DNA from: CAWFGW01 sp963849955
GTDB lineage: Bacteria > Bacteroidota > Bacteroidia > Cytophagales > JAAEPT01
Assembly (NCBI GenBank): GCA_963849955.1
Contig: CAWKJU010000014.1
Span: 102,963-166,962 of the forward strand
Direction: 5' to 3'
Length of the DNA: 64,000 bases
In this document: positions 45,888 through 55,110 of the stretch, piece by piece
Numbering within the stretch: the first letter of the stretch is position 1
Layout of the letters: each line of letters opens with the position of its first letter
Made by a program: the position numbers and the translations under genes
Notes under the pieces: model-generated
Databases searched by the model: none
What the model saw: the letters and a program-made list of their open reading frames with translations, nothing else
Told to the model about the DNA's origin: nothing

Positions 45888-46667
45888 TTATAAGTTTTGA
45901 ATTTCTAAAGTAAGTTGAACAAACTGGTCTACACTTAGCTGTTCTGCGCGTTTATTAAAAACATCTTTTTCAAGTAATTCTGCGGGTAAATTTAGCGGTT
46001 TTAATGCGTTGCGCAAGGTCTTCCTTCTATTATTAAACCCTTGTTTTACCACCCTAACAAAGAGTTTTTCATCGCATAACAATTGAGTAACATTGTTACG
46101 CTTTAAACGCACCACAGCCGACTGCACTTTCGGTGGTGGAATAAACACATCGGCATCTACAGTAAATAAATACTCCACTTCGTAATAGGCTTGAAGGAAG
46201 ACACTCAGAATACCGTATTTCTTGGAACCTTCCTTAGACGCAATTCTTTCAGCTACTTCTTTTTGCAACATCCCCACAACCGTGGGTACGCAATGTTTTA
46301 ACTCCAATACTTTAAAAAATATTTGAGAAGAGATGTTGTAAGGAAAGTTTCCGATGATAGCAAAAGGTTCCGGGATAAGTTCTTCCCAATTTTCTTGTAA
46401 AAAATCACCCTCAATAATCCTTAGCTCGGGGTAGTGTAGTGACAAATAAGCAACAGACTCCTTATCAATTTCCGCTACAGCCAGTTTTTTTTGTTCTTCT
46501 TGAATCAGATATTTAGTCAAAACCCCCATTCCAGGACCTATTTCTAATACCGCGGGAACATCACAATGGTTGAGTAATGCGTCCACAATATTTTTTGCTA
46601 CATATTCATCATTCAAGAAATGCTGTCCTAAATGTTTTTTTGGCTTAACTTTATCCATTCGTATCAT
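45888..46667 (-). CDS. rsmA: 16S rRNA dimethyladenosine transferase
   Basis: RsmA (KsgA) dimethylates two adjacent adenosines in helix 45 of 16S rRNA during 30S assembly. The 259-residue protein starts with KKHLGQHFLND. SAM-binding motif I is VLEIGPGMGVLTKYL (about 40-54), and the catalytic NxPY-type motif reads GNFPYNISS (about 107-115). A second start codon lies three codons in. It is divergent from the leucyl aminopeptidase gene, whose ATG is 14 bp away. Confidence 0.97.
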   Translation of the reverse strand: MIRMDKVKPKKHLGQHFLNDEYVAKNIVDALLNHCDVPAVLEIGPGMGVLTKYLIQEEQKKLAVAEIDKESVAYLSLHYPELRIIEGDFLQENWEELIPEPFAIIGNFPYNISSQIFFKVLELKHCVPTVVGMLQKEVAERIASKEGSKKYGILSVFLQAYYEVEYLFTVDADVFIPPPKVQSAVVRLKRNNVTQLLCDEKLFVRVVKQGFNNRRKTLRNALKPLNLPAELLEKDVFNKRAEQLSVDQFVQLTLEIQNL

Positions 46668-46681
46668 ATAAAATAGTATTT

Positions 46682-48082
46682 ATGCCCGTTGCTCTATCCC
46701 ATCAAACACAAGCATCTTCCAAATATCAAGTATTTCTGTGTAACAAGTCGACTCTTACTTCTTTTAATATAGAAATTCAAGAACACCTCGCAACTAAAGA
46801 AGAGTCTATTGCCGCTTTAAGCTCCCCTAATGAGAAAACTATATACGTAAAATTGGAAGAAGAACTTTCTGGCTCCTCGCTCGAAAAAGCACGTAAGTTA
46901 GGTTTTGAGTGTTTTCAACTTCTAAAAAGCAAAACCAATAACACTGTTTCTATCCATTTGTCTGAAAGCTCATTGCTTGAGCAAGCTTTTTTAGAAGGGT
47001 TGTTGTTGTCAACCTATACCTTTGACAAGTATAAAACAAAAAAATCACCAGCTCTAAAAATTGAAATAGTGTATAATTCATCTCCTGACTTTTTTGATGA
47101 ACTCCAAAACCTAACGAATGCCGTTTTCACTACACGGGATTTGGTTAATGAACCCCAAAGCACACTAAATAGCTCTGCCTATAAAACAGCTATTGAAAAA
47201 ATATTTCAGAAACAAAAAGACGTAACCGTAACCATTCTTGAAAAGAAACAACTAGAAGCGCTTCAAATGAATGGGCTTTTAGCAGTGAATTCTGCCAGCA
47301 ACCACCCCCCTTACTTTGCTGTTTGTGAATACAAGCCGAAGCAATTCAACAATAAGAAACCTGTGATTTTGGTGGGTAAAGGAGTTGTTTATGACACAGG
47401 TGGGTTAAGCATTAAACCTACCCAAAACTCAATGGATATCATGAAGTGTGATATGGCGGGATCGGCTGCAGTAATTGGCGGTTTACTAGCTGCAACTGCT
47501 AACTCCCTACCTTTACACCTCATTGCACTTATTCCTATTACAGATAATTGGATAGGGCCAAAATCTTTTGCCCCCGGAGATGTATTAAAAATGGCTAATG
47601 GAAAATCAGTAGAAGTAATGGATACAGATGCCGAAGGTCGGTTAATCTTAGCTGACGCCTTATTTCATGCTCAAAAATTCGACCCCGAATTAGTTATTGA
47701 CCTTGCCACGCTTACTGGTTCAGCCGTACGCGCTATTGGACAGGAAGGAATTGTATATATGGGTAATGCACCCCAGAAACAAAAAAAAGCATTAGAAGAA
47801 AGTGGGATGAACACCTATGAACGACTGGTTGAATTTCCACTATGGGATGAATATGGTGAACAGCTCAAATCATCCATTGCAGACATTAAAAATTTAGGCG
47901 GCCCCACAGCTGGAGCAATCACTGCTGGAAAATTCTTAGAGCATTTCATTGATTATGATTGGATGCATTTAGATATTGCAGGACCAGCTTATATTGCTGC
48001 AACAGATAGCTACCGTGGTAAAGACGCTACTGGTGCAGGTGTACGATTACTTTATCATTTCTTAAAGACATACAATTCATGA
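46682..48082 (+). CDS. M17 leucyl aminopeptidase
   Basis: The 466-residue protein is a cytosolic metallo-aminopeptidase that trims peptides from the N-terminus. Zinc-binding and catalytic blocks are VGKGVVYDTGGLSIKP (about 236), MKCDMAGSAA and the NTDAEGRL-type MDTDAEGRLILADAL (about 317). The C-terminal two thirds are well conserved; the N-terminal 150 residues are variable as usual. Its stop overlaps the pdxA start by 4 bp. The start is 14 bp from the divergent rsmA ATG, so promoters must lie within genes or overlap closely. Confidence 0.95.
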   Translation: MPVALSHQTQASSKYQVFLCNKSTLTSFNIEIQEHLATKEESIAALSSPNEKTIYVKLEEELSGSSLEKARKLGFECFQLLKSKTNNTVSIHLSESSLLEQAFLEGLLLSTYTFDKYKTKKSPALKIEIVYNSSPDFFDELQNLTNAVFTTRDLVNEPQSTLNSSAYKTAIEKIFQKQKDVTVTILEKKQLEALQMNGLLAVNSASNHPPYFAVCEYKPKQFNNKKPVILVGKGVVYDTGGLSIKPTQNSMDIMKCDMAGSAAVIGGLLAATANSLPLHLIALIPITDNWIGPKSFAPGDVLKMANGKSVEVMDTDAEGRLILADALFHAQKFDPELVIDLATLTGSAVRAIGQEGIVYMGNAPQKQKKALEESGMNTYERLVEFPLWDEYGEQLKSSIADIKNLGGPTAGAITAGKFLEHFIDYDWMHLDIAGPAYIAATDSYRGKDATGAGVRLLYHFLKTYNS

Positions 48083-49089
48083 GCGAAAAACAACTTCCAA
48101 TTATCGGCATATCAATAGGAGACATTAATGGCATCGGTCCTGAAATCACCCTCAAAGTATTTTCCGATGAACGAATGCTTGCTTTTTGTACGCCTGTAAT
48201 ATATGCTTCGGGAAAATTGATAGCGTACTATCGCAAAAGCCTCAATATCAATTTTAACTATAACCAAACGGACTCCATAGAAGGAATTCATTTAGGAAAA
48301 AATAACATTCTCAATTGTATTTCTCCTACTATTGAAGCTAAGCCGGGAGAACAACACAAAGAAGCCGGTGATGCAGCCTTTCAATCACTAGATGCGGCTG
48401 TGAATGATTTGCTTGCCCGTAAAATCGATGCGTTGGTTACAGCACCAATCAATAAAAAATTGATTCAGAACGAAAATTTTAATTTTCCAGGTCATACAGA
48501 ATACCTGACTGAAAAAGCCGAGGAACAAGATTCGTTAATGTTAATGACTAGTGAAGATTTAAAAATAGGTTTAGTAACTGCTCATGTGCCACTAGCAGAA
48601 GTAGCGAAACATGTTACGAAAGAAAACATTATTAAAAAAGCACTTCAACTCAATAAAACACTCAAAAAGGACTTTCACATCCCAAAACCCAAATTAGCAA
48701 TTATGGGTCTTAACCCACATGCTGGGGATAATGGTTTATTAGGGTCAGAAGAACAAGACGTCATCATTCCTGCTATACAAGAATTAAATAACCAAGGGGT
48801 GCTTGCATTTGGACCCTTTTCCTCTGATGGCTTTTTTGGCAACTATAGTTTCAAAGCATACGATGGGGTGTTGGCCATGTACCACGACCAAGGACTGATT
48901 CCATTCAAAACTATTGCATTTGATTTGGGTGTAAACTACACTGCTGGGTTACCAATTGTAAGAACTTCGCCCGATCATGGCACTGCTTATGAAATTGCTG
49001 GAAAAGGAATTGCTAACGAAAACTCGTTCAGAGAGGCTGTATACCTAGCAATTAACATTTCTGAGAAAAGAAAATCTCTTTTAAAATAA
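48079..49089 (+). CDS. pdxA: 4-hydroxythreonine-4-phosphate dehydrogenase
   Basis: PdxA oxidises 4-phosphohydroxythreonine in the DXP-dependent route to pyridoxal phosphate. The 336-residue length is normal. Key blocks are ISIGDINGIGPEI at the start, the TAPINKKLI segment, FPGHTEYL, LNPHAGDNGLLGSEE and MYHDQGLIPFK. The metal-binding histidines lie in the last three blocks. It overlaps the aminopeptidase gene by 4 bp. No other pdx gene is present in the window. Confidence 0.97.
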   Translation: MSEKQLPIIGISIGDINGIGPEITLKVFSDERMLAFCTPVIYASGKLIAYYRKSLNINFNYNQTDSIEGIHLGKNNILNCISPTIEAKPGEQHKEAGDAAFQSLDAAVNDLLARKIDALVTAPINKKLIQNENFNFPGHTEYLTEKAEEQDSLMLMTSEDLKIGLVTAHVPLAEVAKHVTKENIIKKALQLNKTLKKDFHIPKPKLAIMGLNPHAGDNGLLGSEEQDVIIPAIQELNNQGVLAFGPFSSDGFFGNYSFKAYDGVLAMYHDQGLIPFKTIAFDLGVNYTAGLPIVRTSPDHGTAYEIAGKGIANENSFREAVYLAINISEKRKSLLK

Positions 49090-49129
49090 CTTATTTTTGT
49101 CTTCCTTTTATTAAAAAACAAAAAAGTGC

Positions 49130-49137
49130 TAACTTTG
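49130..49137 (+). promoter_or_regulatory. -7 element for the DUF177-rpmF operon
   Basis: TAACTTTG matches TAnnTTTG exactly, 19 bp before the DUF177 start. No TTG lies at 19-20 bp upstream. The position right before a new operon supports it. Confidence 0.55.
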
Positions 49138-49156
49138 CCGACCGATTAATAGTGTG

Positions 49157-49684
49157 ATGAGTAAACATAAACAGTTTGGTATCAATATTCTTGGGCTGAG
49201 TAACACTACTCATGACTACGAATGGACTATTAATAATTCGTTCTTTGAAGCCTTAGAGGAACCACTTATAGAAAAGGGAGACTTGAAAGTAAAAGCTGAA
49301 CTTACAAAATCAGAAAGAATGATTGTTGTAGATTTGGACATTACGGGAACAGTGGAATTAGTATGTGATAGAAGTTTGGAACCCTTTAATCATCAACTCG
49401 ATATAAAAAGCACCACTTACTTTAAGTATGCGGACGAATATGCTGAAATAAACGAGGAGGTCATTAACATTCCACACAATCTGGACAAATTAAACCTAGC
49501 TCAACTAATCTATGAAAATATAGGAGTTAACATTCCTATTAAAAAACTACATCCCAAGTTTGATCTTTCTGAACAAGAAAGTGATGACGAGGAGATCACA
49601 CTGGTTTATGGCGACAAAGAGTCTTCTGAAGAATCAGAAAACATTGACCCACGATGGTCAGCATTAAAAAATTTGAAGAACTAA
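49157..49684 (+). CDS. DUF177 (YceD-like) protein
   Basis: This 175-residue acidic protein belongs to the DUF177/YceD family. YceD is linked to 23S rRNA processing and to L32 in other organisms, but its exact role is unclear. The first half is beta-rich, and a VELVCDRSL segment near 73 matches the family. The C-terminus is very acidic. The start is the ATG at 49157; a GTG directly before it is also in frame. It sits 18 bp before rpmF in the conserved yceD-rpmF-plsX-fabH order. Confidence 0.9.
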   Translation: MSKHKQFGINILGLSNTTHDYEWTINNSFFEALEEPLIEKGDLKVKAELTKSERMIVVDLDITGTVELVCDRSLEPFNHQLDIKSTTYFKYADEYAEINEEVINIPHNLDKLNLAQLIYENIGVNIPIKKLHPKFDLSEQESDDEEITLVYGDKESSEESENIDPRWSALKNLKN

Positions 49685-49702
49685 ATAAAATAAGTAATAA
49701 CC

Positions 49703-49894
49703 ATGGCGCATCCTAAAAGAAAAACGTCAAAGACGAGAAGAGACAAGAGAAGAACGCACGTGAAGTCGGTTGTACCTAACGTTTCTATCTGTTCAGTAAC
49801 TGGTGAAGCTCACCTATACCACAGAGCCTATTGGCACGAAGGAAAATTATACTATAAAGGACAAGTAGTGCTTGAAAAAGAAGTTTTAGCTTAA
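49703..49894 (+). CDS. rpmF: 50S ribosomal protein L32
   Basis: The 63-residue basic protein is L32 (start MAHPKRKTSKTRRDKRRTH). The SVCSVTGEAHLYHRA-type block SICSVTGEAHLYHRAYW is typical of Bacteroidota. It has a single cysteine, so it is the zinc-free form. It lies between the DUF177 gene and plsX, 17 bp from the latter. Confidence 0.98.
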   Translation: MAHPKRKTSKTRRDKRRTHVKSVVPNVSICSVTGEAHLYHRAYWHEGKLYYKGQVVLEKEVLA

Positions 49895-49911
49895 CAAAAC
49901 TTTTATTCAGT

Positions 49912-50850
49912 ATGAGAATAGCATTAGACGCAATGGGGGGAGATTTTGCCCCCCGCGCCATTATAGAAGGAGCTATTTTAGCTAAGAAAGAAGGCTTACA
50001 TCCTGAGTCAGAAATCATCTTAGTTGGACAGGAATCTGTAATTATAGAACACCTAGAAGCTCTTGGTGGCTCAAAAGATGACTTTGAAATCAAACATGCT
50101 GATCAAGTCATTGAAATGGGCGAACACCCTACTAAAGCAATTTCTCAAAAACCTAACTCCTCCATCATGGTTGGCTTACAGCAATTGAAAGCCAAAGAAA
50201 CTGATGCGTTTTGTAGTTGTGGTAACACAGGGGCAATGTTAGTTGGCTCTATGTTTACTGTACGCCCTATTGAAGGAATTATCCGTCCAGGAATTGGAGG
50301 ATATTTCCCTAAATTAAATGGCTATGGTATTGTAATTGACGTGGGAGCAAATGCCGACTGTAAACCTGATGTATTAGAACAATATGCGCAACTAGGATCT
50401 ATCTATGTTGAACATGTTATGAATAAGCCAAACCCAAAAGTAGGCTTACTTAATCTTGGTACTGAAGAAGGTAAAGGTTCGCTTTTAACCCAAGCGACTT
50501 ACGCACTCCTCAAATCTAATGACAAAATTAACTTTATCGGTAACATTGAAGGTAGAGATTTTTTCAATGACAAAGCAGACGTAATAGTCTGTGATGGATT
50601 TACTGGAAATGTAGTTTTAAAAATGGGTGAAGAGTTCTACGAAATAATGAAAGAACAAAACAACACGAATGCATTTGTTGATAAGTTTGATTATTCTCAC
50701 GTAGGGGGAAACCCAATTCTAGGAATTAATGGTAACGTGATTGTCGGTCATGGAATCTCTAACGCTAGAGCTGTAGTCAACATGTTAAAAATTGGTGAAG
50801 CAGCTGCAGAAAATCAGATTTCTGAGAAAATCAAAAAATCATTCAAATAA
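49912..50850 (+). CDS. plsX: Phosphate acyltransferase PlsX
   Basis: PlsX makes acyl-phosphate from acyl-ACP, the substrate for PlsY in phospholipid synthesis. The 312-residue protein has the N-terminal MRIALDAMGGDFAPRAIIEGA block, the FCSCGNTGAMLVGSMF segment and the VCDGFTGNVVLKMGEE segment. It lies in the rpmF-plsX-fabH operon that links membrane lipid and ribosome output. Confidence 0.97.
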   Translation: MRIALDAMGGDFAPRAIIEGAILAKKEGLHPESEIILVGQESVIIEHLEALGGSKDDFEIKHADQVIEMGEHPTKAISQKPNSSIMVGLQQLKAKETDAFCSCGNTGAMLVGSMFTVRPIEGIIRPGIGGYFPKLNGYGIVIDVGANADCKPDVLEQYAQLGSIYVEHVMNKPNPKVGLLNLGTEEGKGSLLTQATYALLKSNDKINFIGNIEGRDFFNDKADVIVCDGFTGNVVLKMGEEFYEIMKEQNNTNAFVDKFDYSHVGGNPILGINGNVIVGHGISNARAVVNMLKIGEAAAENQISEKIKKSFK

Positions 50851-50856
50851 GTAATA

Positions 50857-51852
50857 ATGACTAAAATTCGTGCAGCAATTACCGGTATCCAAGGATACGT
50901 ACCCGACTATGTGTTAACGAATGAAGAGCTTGCTACAATTGTAGATACCAATGATGAGTGGATAATGTCTCGTACAGGTATAAAAGAGCGACATATATTA
51001 AAAGGGGACAGAGGTACCTCATTCATGGCTGCCGAAGCCGCAAAGCAACTGCTTGAAAAAACCAACACCAAAGCTGAAGACATCGATTTCATTATCGTTG
51101 CGACTGTAACCCCAGACTTTGCATTCCCATCCACAGCAAACCTGGTTGCTGATCTAATTGGCGCAAAAGACTGTTATGGTTATGATATCTCAGCGGCATG
51201 TTCTGGGTTTTTATTTGCCCTATCAACTGCTGCCAAGTTCATTGAAAGCGGAAAAAACAAAAAAATACTCGTTATCGGTGCAGACAAAATGTCTTCCATT
51301 GTCAACTATGAAGATCGTACTACTTGCATTCTTTTTGGTGACGGTGCTGGTGCCGCGTTAGTTGAACCCTACGAAGGAGAAGAAGGTATTATCGATGAAA
51401 TATTAAAGTCAGACGGCAAAGGCGCTGAATATTTATATCAAAAAGCTGGGGGTAGTAGACACCCTGCTAGCATCGAAACAGTCACCAATAGAGAACATTT
51501 TTTACATCAAGAAGGCTCTACGGTATTTAAGTTTGCTGTTACTAAAATGGCTGATGTCTCGGCAGAGATTTGTGAGCGAAACAACCTTACGAGCGACAAC
51601 ATCGCTTGGTTAGTACCTCATCAAGCGAACAAACGCATTATTGATGCTACCTCAAAAAGAATGGGGATTGATGATGAAAAAGTAATGTTAAACATCCACA
51701 AGTATGGTAACACTACGGCAGCAACTATCCCTCTTTGCCTATGGGATTACGAAAAGCAATTGAAAAAAGGAGACAACCTTGTCTTGGCTGCTTTCGGAGG
51801 CGGATTCACTTGGGGATCGATGTATATCAAGTGGGCTTACGATTCTAACTAA
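50857..51852 (+). CDS. fabH: 3-oxoacyl-ACP synthase III
   Basis: FabH starts fatty acid chains by condensing acetyl- or branched acyl-CoA with malonyl-ACP. The 331-residue protein has the catalytic Cys in SAACSGFLFAL (about 113), His in LVPHQANKRI (about 255) and Asn in the KYGNTTAATIP block (about 287). It follows plsX by 6 bp. Preference for branched starters is common in this phylum but cannot be read here. Confidence 0.97.
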   Translation: MTKIRAAITGIQGYVPDYVLTNEELATIVDTNDEWIMSRTGIKERHILKGDRGTSFMAAEAAKQLLEKTNTKAEDIDFIIVATVTPDFAFPSTANLVADLIGAKDCYGYDISAACSGFLFALSTAAKFIESGKNKKILVIGADKMSSIVNYEDRTTCILFGDGAGAALVEPYEGEEGIIDEILKSDGKGAEYLYQKAGGSRHPASIETVTNREHFLHQEGSTVFKFAVTKMADVSAEICERNNLTSDNIAWLVPHQANKRIIDATSKRMGIDDEKVMLNIHKYGNTTAATIPLCLWDYEKQLKKGDNLVLAAFGGGFTWGSMYIKWAYDSN

Positions 51853-51908
51853 AAAATATTTGGGTTTATAATCCTGTTCATTAATTTTAAAATTGAACTT
51901 AAAAGTAA

Positions 51909-52472
51909 ATGGCTACAACATCAGATATACGTAATGGTCTAACAATTGAATATAACAATGGATTGTATACCATTGTTGAATTTCAACACGTGAAGCCAGG
52001 AAAAGGACCTGCTTTTGTCAGAACAAAATTAAAAAATGTAGTTTCTGGAAAAGTATTGGATAATACATTTTCTGCTGGACACAAAATAGATATTGTTCGT
52101 ATTGAAACACGCGAGCAACAATTTCTATATAAAGATGATTTAGGTTATCACTTTATGGATAACGAAACCTTTGAGCAAATCACTTTACAAGAAGATATGG
52201 TAACTGGTCATCAGTTTTTGAAAGAAGGCAACCCGGTTACTATACAATTTCATGCAGAATTAGAACAACCATTAACATGTGTGTTACCAACTAATGTTAT
52301 ATTACAAGTAACTTATACGGAACCAGGTGTTAAAGGCGACACCGCAACAAATGCATCAAAACGAGCAACATTAGAAACGGGTGCAGAAATATTTGTTCCC
52401 CTATTCATCGAAACCGATGAAGTCATCAAAATAAATACTACCGATGGCTCCTATGTTGAGCGCGTAAAATAA
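51909..52472 (+). CDS. efp: Elongation factor P
   Basis: EF-P relieves ribosome stalling at polyproline stretches. The 187-residue protein has the KOW-like domain 1 and two OB domains (C-terminal GAEIFVPLFIETDEVIKINT). The loop that receives the modification reads HVKPGKGPAFV, with Lys at the tip (about residue 33), the type modified with lysine by EpmA in some bacteria; no epm gene is seen here. It sits between fabH and accB, an arrangement common in Bacteroidota. Confidence 0.97.
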   Translation: MATTSDIRNGLTIEYNNGLYTIVEFQHVKPGKGPAFVRTKLKNVVSGKVLDNTFSAGHKIDIVRIETREQQFLYKDDLGYHFMDNETFEQITLQEDMVTGHQFLKEGNPVTIQFHAELEQPLTCVLPTNVILQVTYTEPGVKGDTATNASKRATLETGAEIFVPLFIETDEVIKINTTDGSYVERVK

Positions 52473-52493
52473 TTATCATTAAACTTGGATACA

Positions 52494-52982
52494 ATGAAGG
52501 TTAAAGAAATTATAGAACTGATAGATTTCATTTCTAAGAAAAAACTGGAAGAAGTTAAAGTTGAAACAGCTGAAATCAAACTTTCAGTTAAAAAAACTGG
52601 TGGCTCAAGAGTTATTGAACAACAAGTTTATTCAAATGGGCCAATGACGGCTGCTGCACCACAAGTGAGTGCGCCTGAACCACCTAAACCAACCTCTGAA
52701 GCATCAGCACCAAAAGAAACACCTGCTGCGCCATCAAACAACTACATTACGATTAAGTCACCAATGATTGGTACTTTTTATCGTACACCAGACCCCGAGT
52801 CACCAGTTTTTGCAAATGTTGGTGATACTATTTCTGTAGGTCAAACAATTTGTATCATTGAGGCAATGAAATTGTTCAATGAAATTGAAGCAGATGTTTC
52901 AGGAAAAGTGGTTGAAGTTTTAGTAGAAAATGCTACTCCAGTAGAGTTTGATCAACCTCTATTTGTTATCGACCCATCTTAA
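52494..52982 (+). CDS. accB: Biotin carboxyl carrier protein
   Basis: AccB carries biotin in acetyl-CoA carboxylase, the first step of fatty acid synthesis. The 162-residue form starts at the ATG at 52494; a TTG three codons upstream is in frame but less likely. A Pro/Ala-rich linker (about 50-85) precedes the biotinyl domain, with the biotinylated Lys in IEAMKLFNEIEAD (about 127). accC follows 29 bp downstream. AccA and AccD are not in the window. Confidence 0.97.
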   Translation: MKVKEIIELIDFISKKKLEEVKVETAEIKLSVKKTGGSRVIEQQVYSNGPMTAAAPQVSAPEPPKPTSEASAPKETPAAPSNNYITIKSPMIGTFYRTPDPESPVFANVGDTISVGQTICIIEAMKLFNEIEADVSGKVVEVLVENATPVEFDQPLFVIDPS

Positions 52983-53011
52983 TTTCAGTTGATCAATCAA
53001 ACTAGATTTCG

Positions 53012-54358
53012 ATGTTTAAAAAAATATTAATTGCCAATCGAGGAGAAATTGCCATGCGAGTTATCCGTGCTTGTAAAGAGCTGGATATTAAAACCGTTGC
53101 TGTTTATTCCACTGCTGACAAAGAGAGTTTACATGTTCGCTTCGCTGATGAAGCTGTATGTATAGGACCTCCGATCAGTAAAGAGTCTTACCTGAATATA
53201 CCTAACATAATTGCCGCTGCAGAAATCACAAATGCTGATGCAATTCATCCTGGGTATGGTTTCCTTTCTGAGAACGCTGAGTTTTCAAGAGTTTGCCAAG
53301 ACTATAACATTAAGTTTATCGGTGCTTCCCCAGAAATGATTAACTCTATGGGAGATAAAGCTACCGCTAAGGCTACCATGAAAAAAGCAGGCGTGCCTAC
53401 TATTCCAGGTTCCGATGGCTTAATTCATACTGTTGTAGCAGCTAAGGAATTAGCCGCCAAAATGAAATACCCTGTTATTTTAAAGGCAACTGCCGGTGGT
53501 GGTGGTCGTGGTATGCGCATCATTCGAAAAGAGAGTGAAATGGAATCGCTATGGAAATCATGTAAACAAGAATCAGAAGCCGCTTTCGGCAACGGTGATT
53601 TGTACATGGAAAAGTACATAGAAGAACCACGTCATATCGAAATACAGCTGATTGGAGATAAGTTTGGCAATGTAAGCCACTTCTCTGAACGTGATTGCAG
53701 TATTCAGCGAAGACACCAGAAATTAGTCGAAGAAACTCCGTCACCTTTCGTCAATGAGAAACTAAGAAAAAGAATGGGTGAAGCTGCTAAAAAAGGAGCT
53801 AAAGCCATTAAATATGAAGGGGCTGGAACGGTTGAGTTCTTAGTGGACAAACACGGTGATTTCTATTTCATGGAAATGAATACCAGAATTCAAGTGGAAC
53901 ACCCTATCACTGAAGAAGTAACTGATGTGGACTTGATTAAAGCTCAAATTAGAGTTGCTGCTGGTGAGAAAATAGATGGTAAAGACCATTTCCCAAAGCG
54001 TCATTCTATTGAGTGCCGTATTAATGCCGAAGACTGTGCAAATGGATTTAGACCTTCACCTGGAAAAGTAGGAAGTCTTCATTTACCAGGTGGACAAGGT
54101 ATCCGAGTAGATACTCACGTCTACAGTGGTTACACTATTCCACCTAATTATGACTCCATGATTGCAAAGTTAATCGTTCGTGCCCCATCAAGAGAAGAGG
54201 CAATCATACGAATGAGGAGAGCACTTCAGGAGTTTATGATTGAGGGTGTCAAAACAACCATACCTTTTCACATCAAATTGATGAATGACGAGAAATTTAA
54301 ATCTGGTGTATTCACCACCGCATTCATGGACACGTTTGATATGTCTGGTTTAAAATAA
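53012..54358 (+). CDS. accC: Biotin carboxylase
   Basis: AccC carboxylates biotin on AccB with bicarbonate and ATP. The 448-residue protein starts FKKILIANRGEIAMRVIRA. The ATP-grasp glycine loop is TAGGGGRGMRI (about 160), and the active-site MEMNTRIQVEHPITEEVT segment is at about 285-300. It ends the lipid/translation operon and is followed by an intrinsic terminator. Confidence 0.97.
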   Translation: MFKKILIANRGEIAMRVIRACKELDIKTVAVYSTADKESLHVRFADEAVCIGPPISKESYLNIPNIIAAAEITNADAIHPGYGFLSENAEFSRVCQDYNIKFIGASPEMINSMGDKATAKATMKKAGVPTIPGSDGLIHTVVAAKELAAKMKYPVILKATAGGGGRGMRIIRKESEMESLWKSCKQESEAAFGNGDLYMEKYIEEPRHIEIQLIGDKFGNVSHFSERDCSIQRRHQKLVEETPSPFVNEKLRKRMGEAAKKGAKAIKYEGAGTVEFLVDKHGDFYFMEMNTRIQVEHPITEEVTDVDLIKAQIRVAAGEKIDGKDHFPKRHSIECRINAEDCANGFRPSPGKVGSLHLPGGQGIRVDTHVYSGYTIPPNYDSMIAKLIVRAPSREEAIIRMRRALQEFMIEGVKTTIPFHIKLMNDEKFKSGVFTTAFMDTFDMSGLK

Positions 54359-54366
54359 AACTTACG

Positions 54367-54397
54367 AAAGCTGAATCTTAACCGATTCAGCTTTTTT
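54367..54397. terminator. Terminator after accC
   Basis: AAAGCTGAATC pairs with GATTCAGCTTT around a 6-nt loop, followed by a T-run on the plus strand. It overlaps the last codons and stop of the convergent DUF3109 gene. Confidence 0.93.
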
Positions 54398-54956
54398 CTT
54401 TTTTTACCAACTCCTCCAATTTTTCGTACCATTCTTTTCCGTACTTGTTAATCAAAGGATCTTTTAAAAATTGGTAAACAGGCACTTTTAAACGTTCACC
54501 AAAAGTACATGCATCGGAACAAATTTCCCATCGGTCGTAATTCAAGGCCTCTCCGTTTTTCAATTTAGAAATTCGAATAGGATACATCGAGCAACTCTGC
54601 GGTTTCTTAAAATCTATTTCCCCATCATTGTACGCTTTCTCTATAGCACAATGTAAAATACCGTTATCCGAATAGACCGCATAGGCACACTCACGATCAT
54701 TAATTGTTGGCGTTGAGTAATCATCCTCCCAATCCATGATGTACTTGCCTTGACGCTCTACTTCAGCAATCCCTTCCTGCGACATGTAAGGTTTTACTTT
54801 AGCATATACCTTCTCGAGCTGAACCAATTCATCATCTTCCAGGGGAGCACCTAAATCACCCTCCACACAGCAGGCACCTTTGCATTTGTTTAAATCACAT
54901 ACAAACTGCTCGTTAATTACATCTGCAGTTACGATAACATTGTCTATCTCTATCAT
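54387..54956 (-). CDS. DUF3109 family protein
   Basis: This 189-residue protein is a DUF3109 member. Its cysteines form pairs and single ligands: CDLNKCKGACC (about 20-30), C near 86 and 100, C in QSCSMYP, and CSDAC. This pattern suggests metal or Fe-S binding. Function is not known. It is a single gene; its 3' end overlaps the accC terminator, and it is divergent from the helicase gene across 154 bp. Confidence 0.9.
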   Translation of the reverse strand: MIEIDNVIVTADVINEQFVCDLNKCKGACCVEGDLGAPLEDDELVQLEKVYAKVKPYMSQEGIAEVERQGKYIMDWEDDYSTPTINDRECAYAVYSDNGILHCAIEKAYNDGEIDFKKPQSCSMYPIRISKLKNGEALNYDRWEICSDACTFGERLKVPVYQFLKDPLINKYGKEWYEKLEELVKKEKS

Positions 54957-55110
54957 GGGGAAAAGTTTTAACCCTACAAATATCTGATTTTATGTTTAGA
55001 GATGCTAACGGGAAGGAAAATGAGGACACCGAATTCTCTATTCATTTTGTTGATAAAATATACACTTAAAATCTCCCTTCCGCCTTTCAGATTTGTATCT
55101 TGCTTATTGT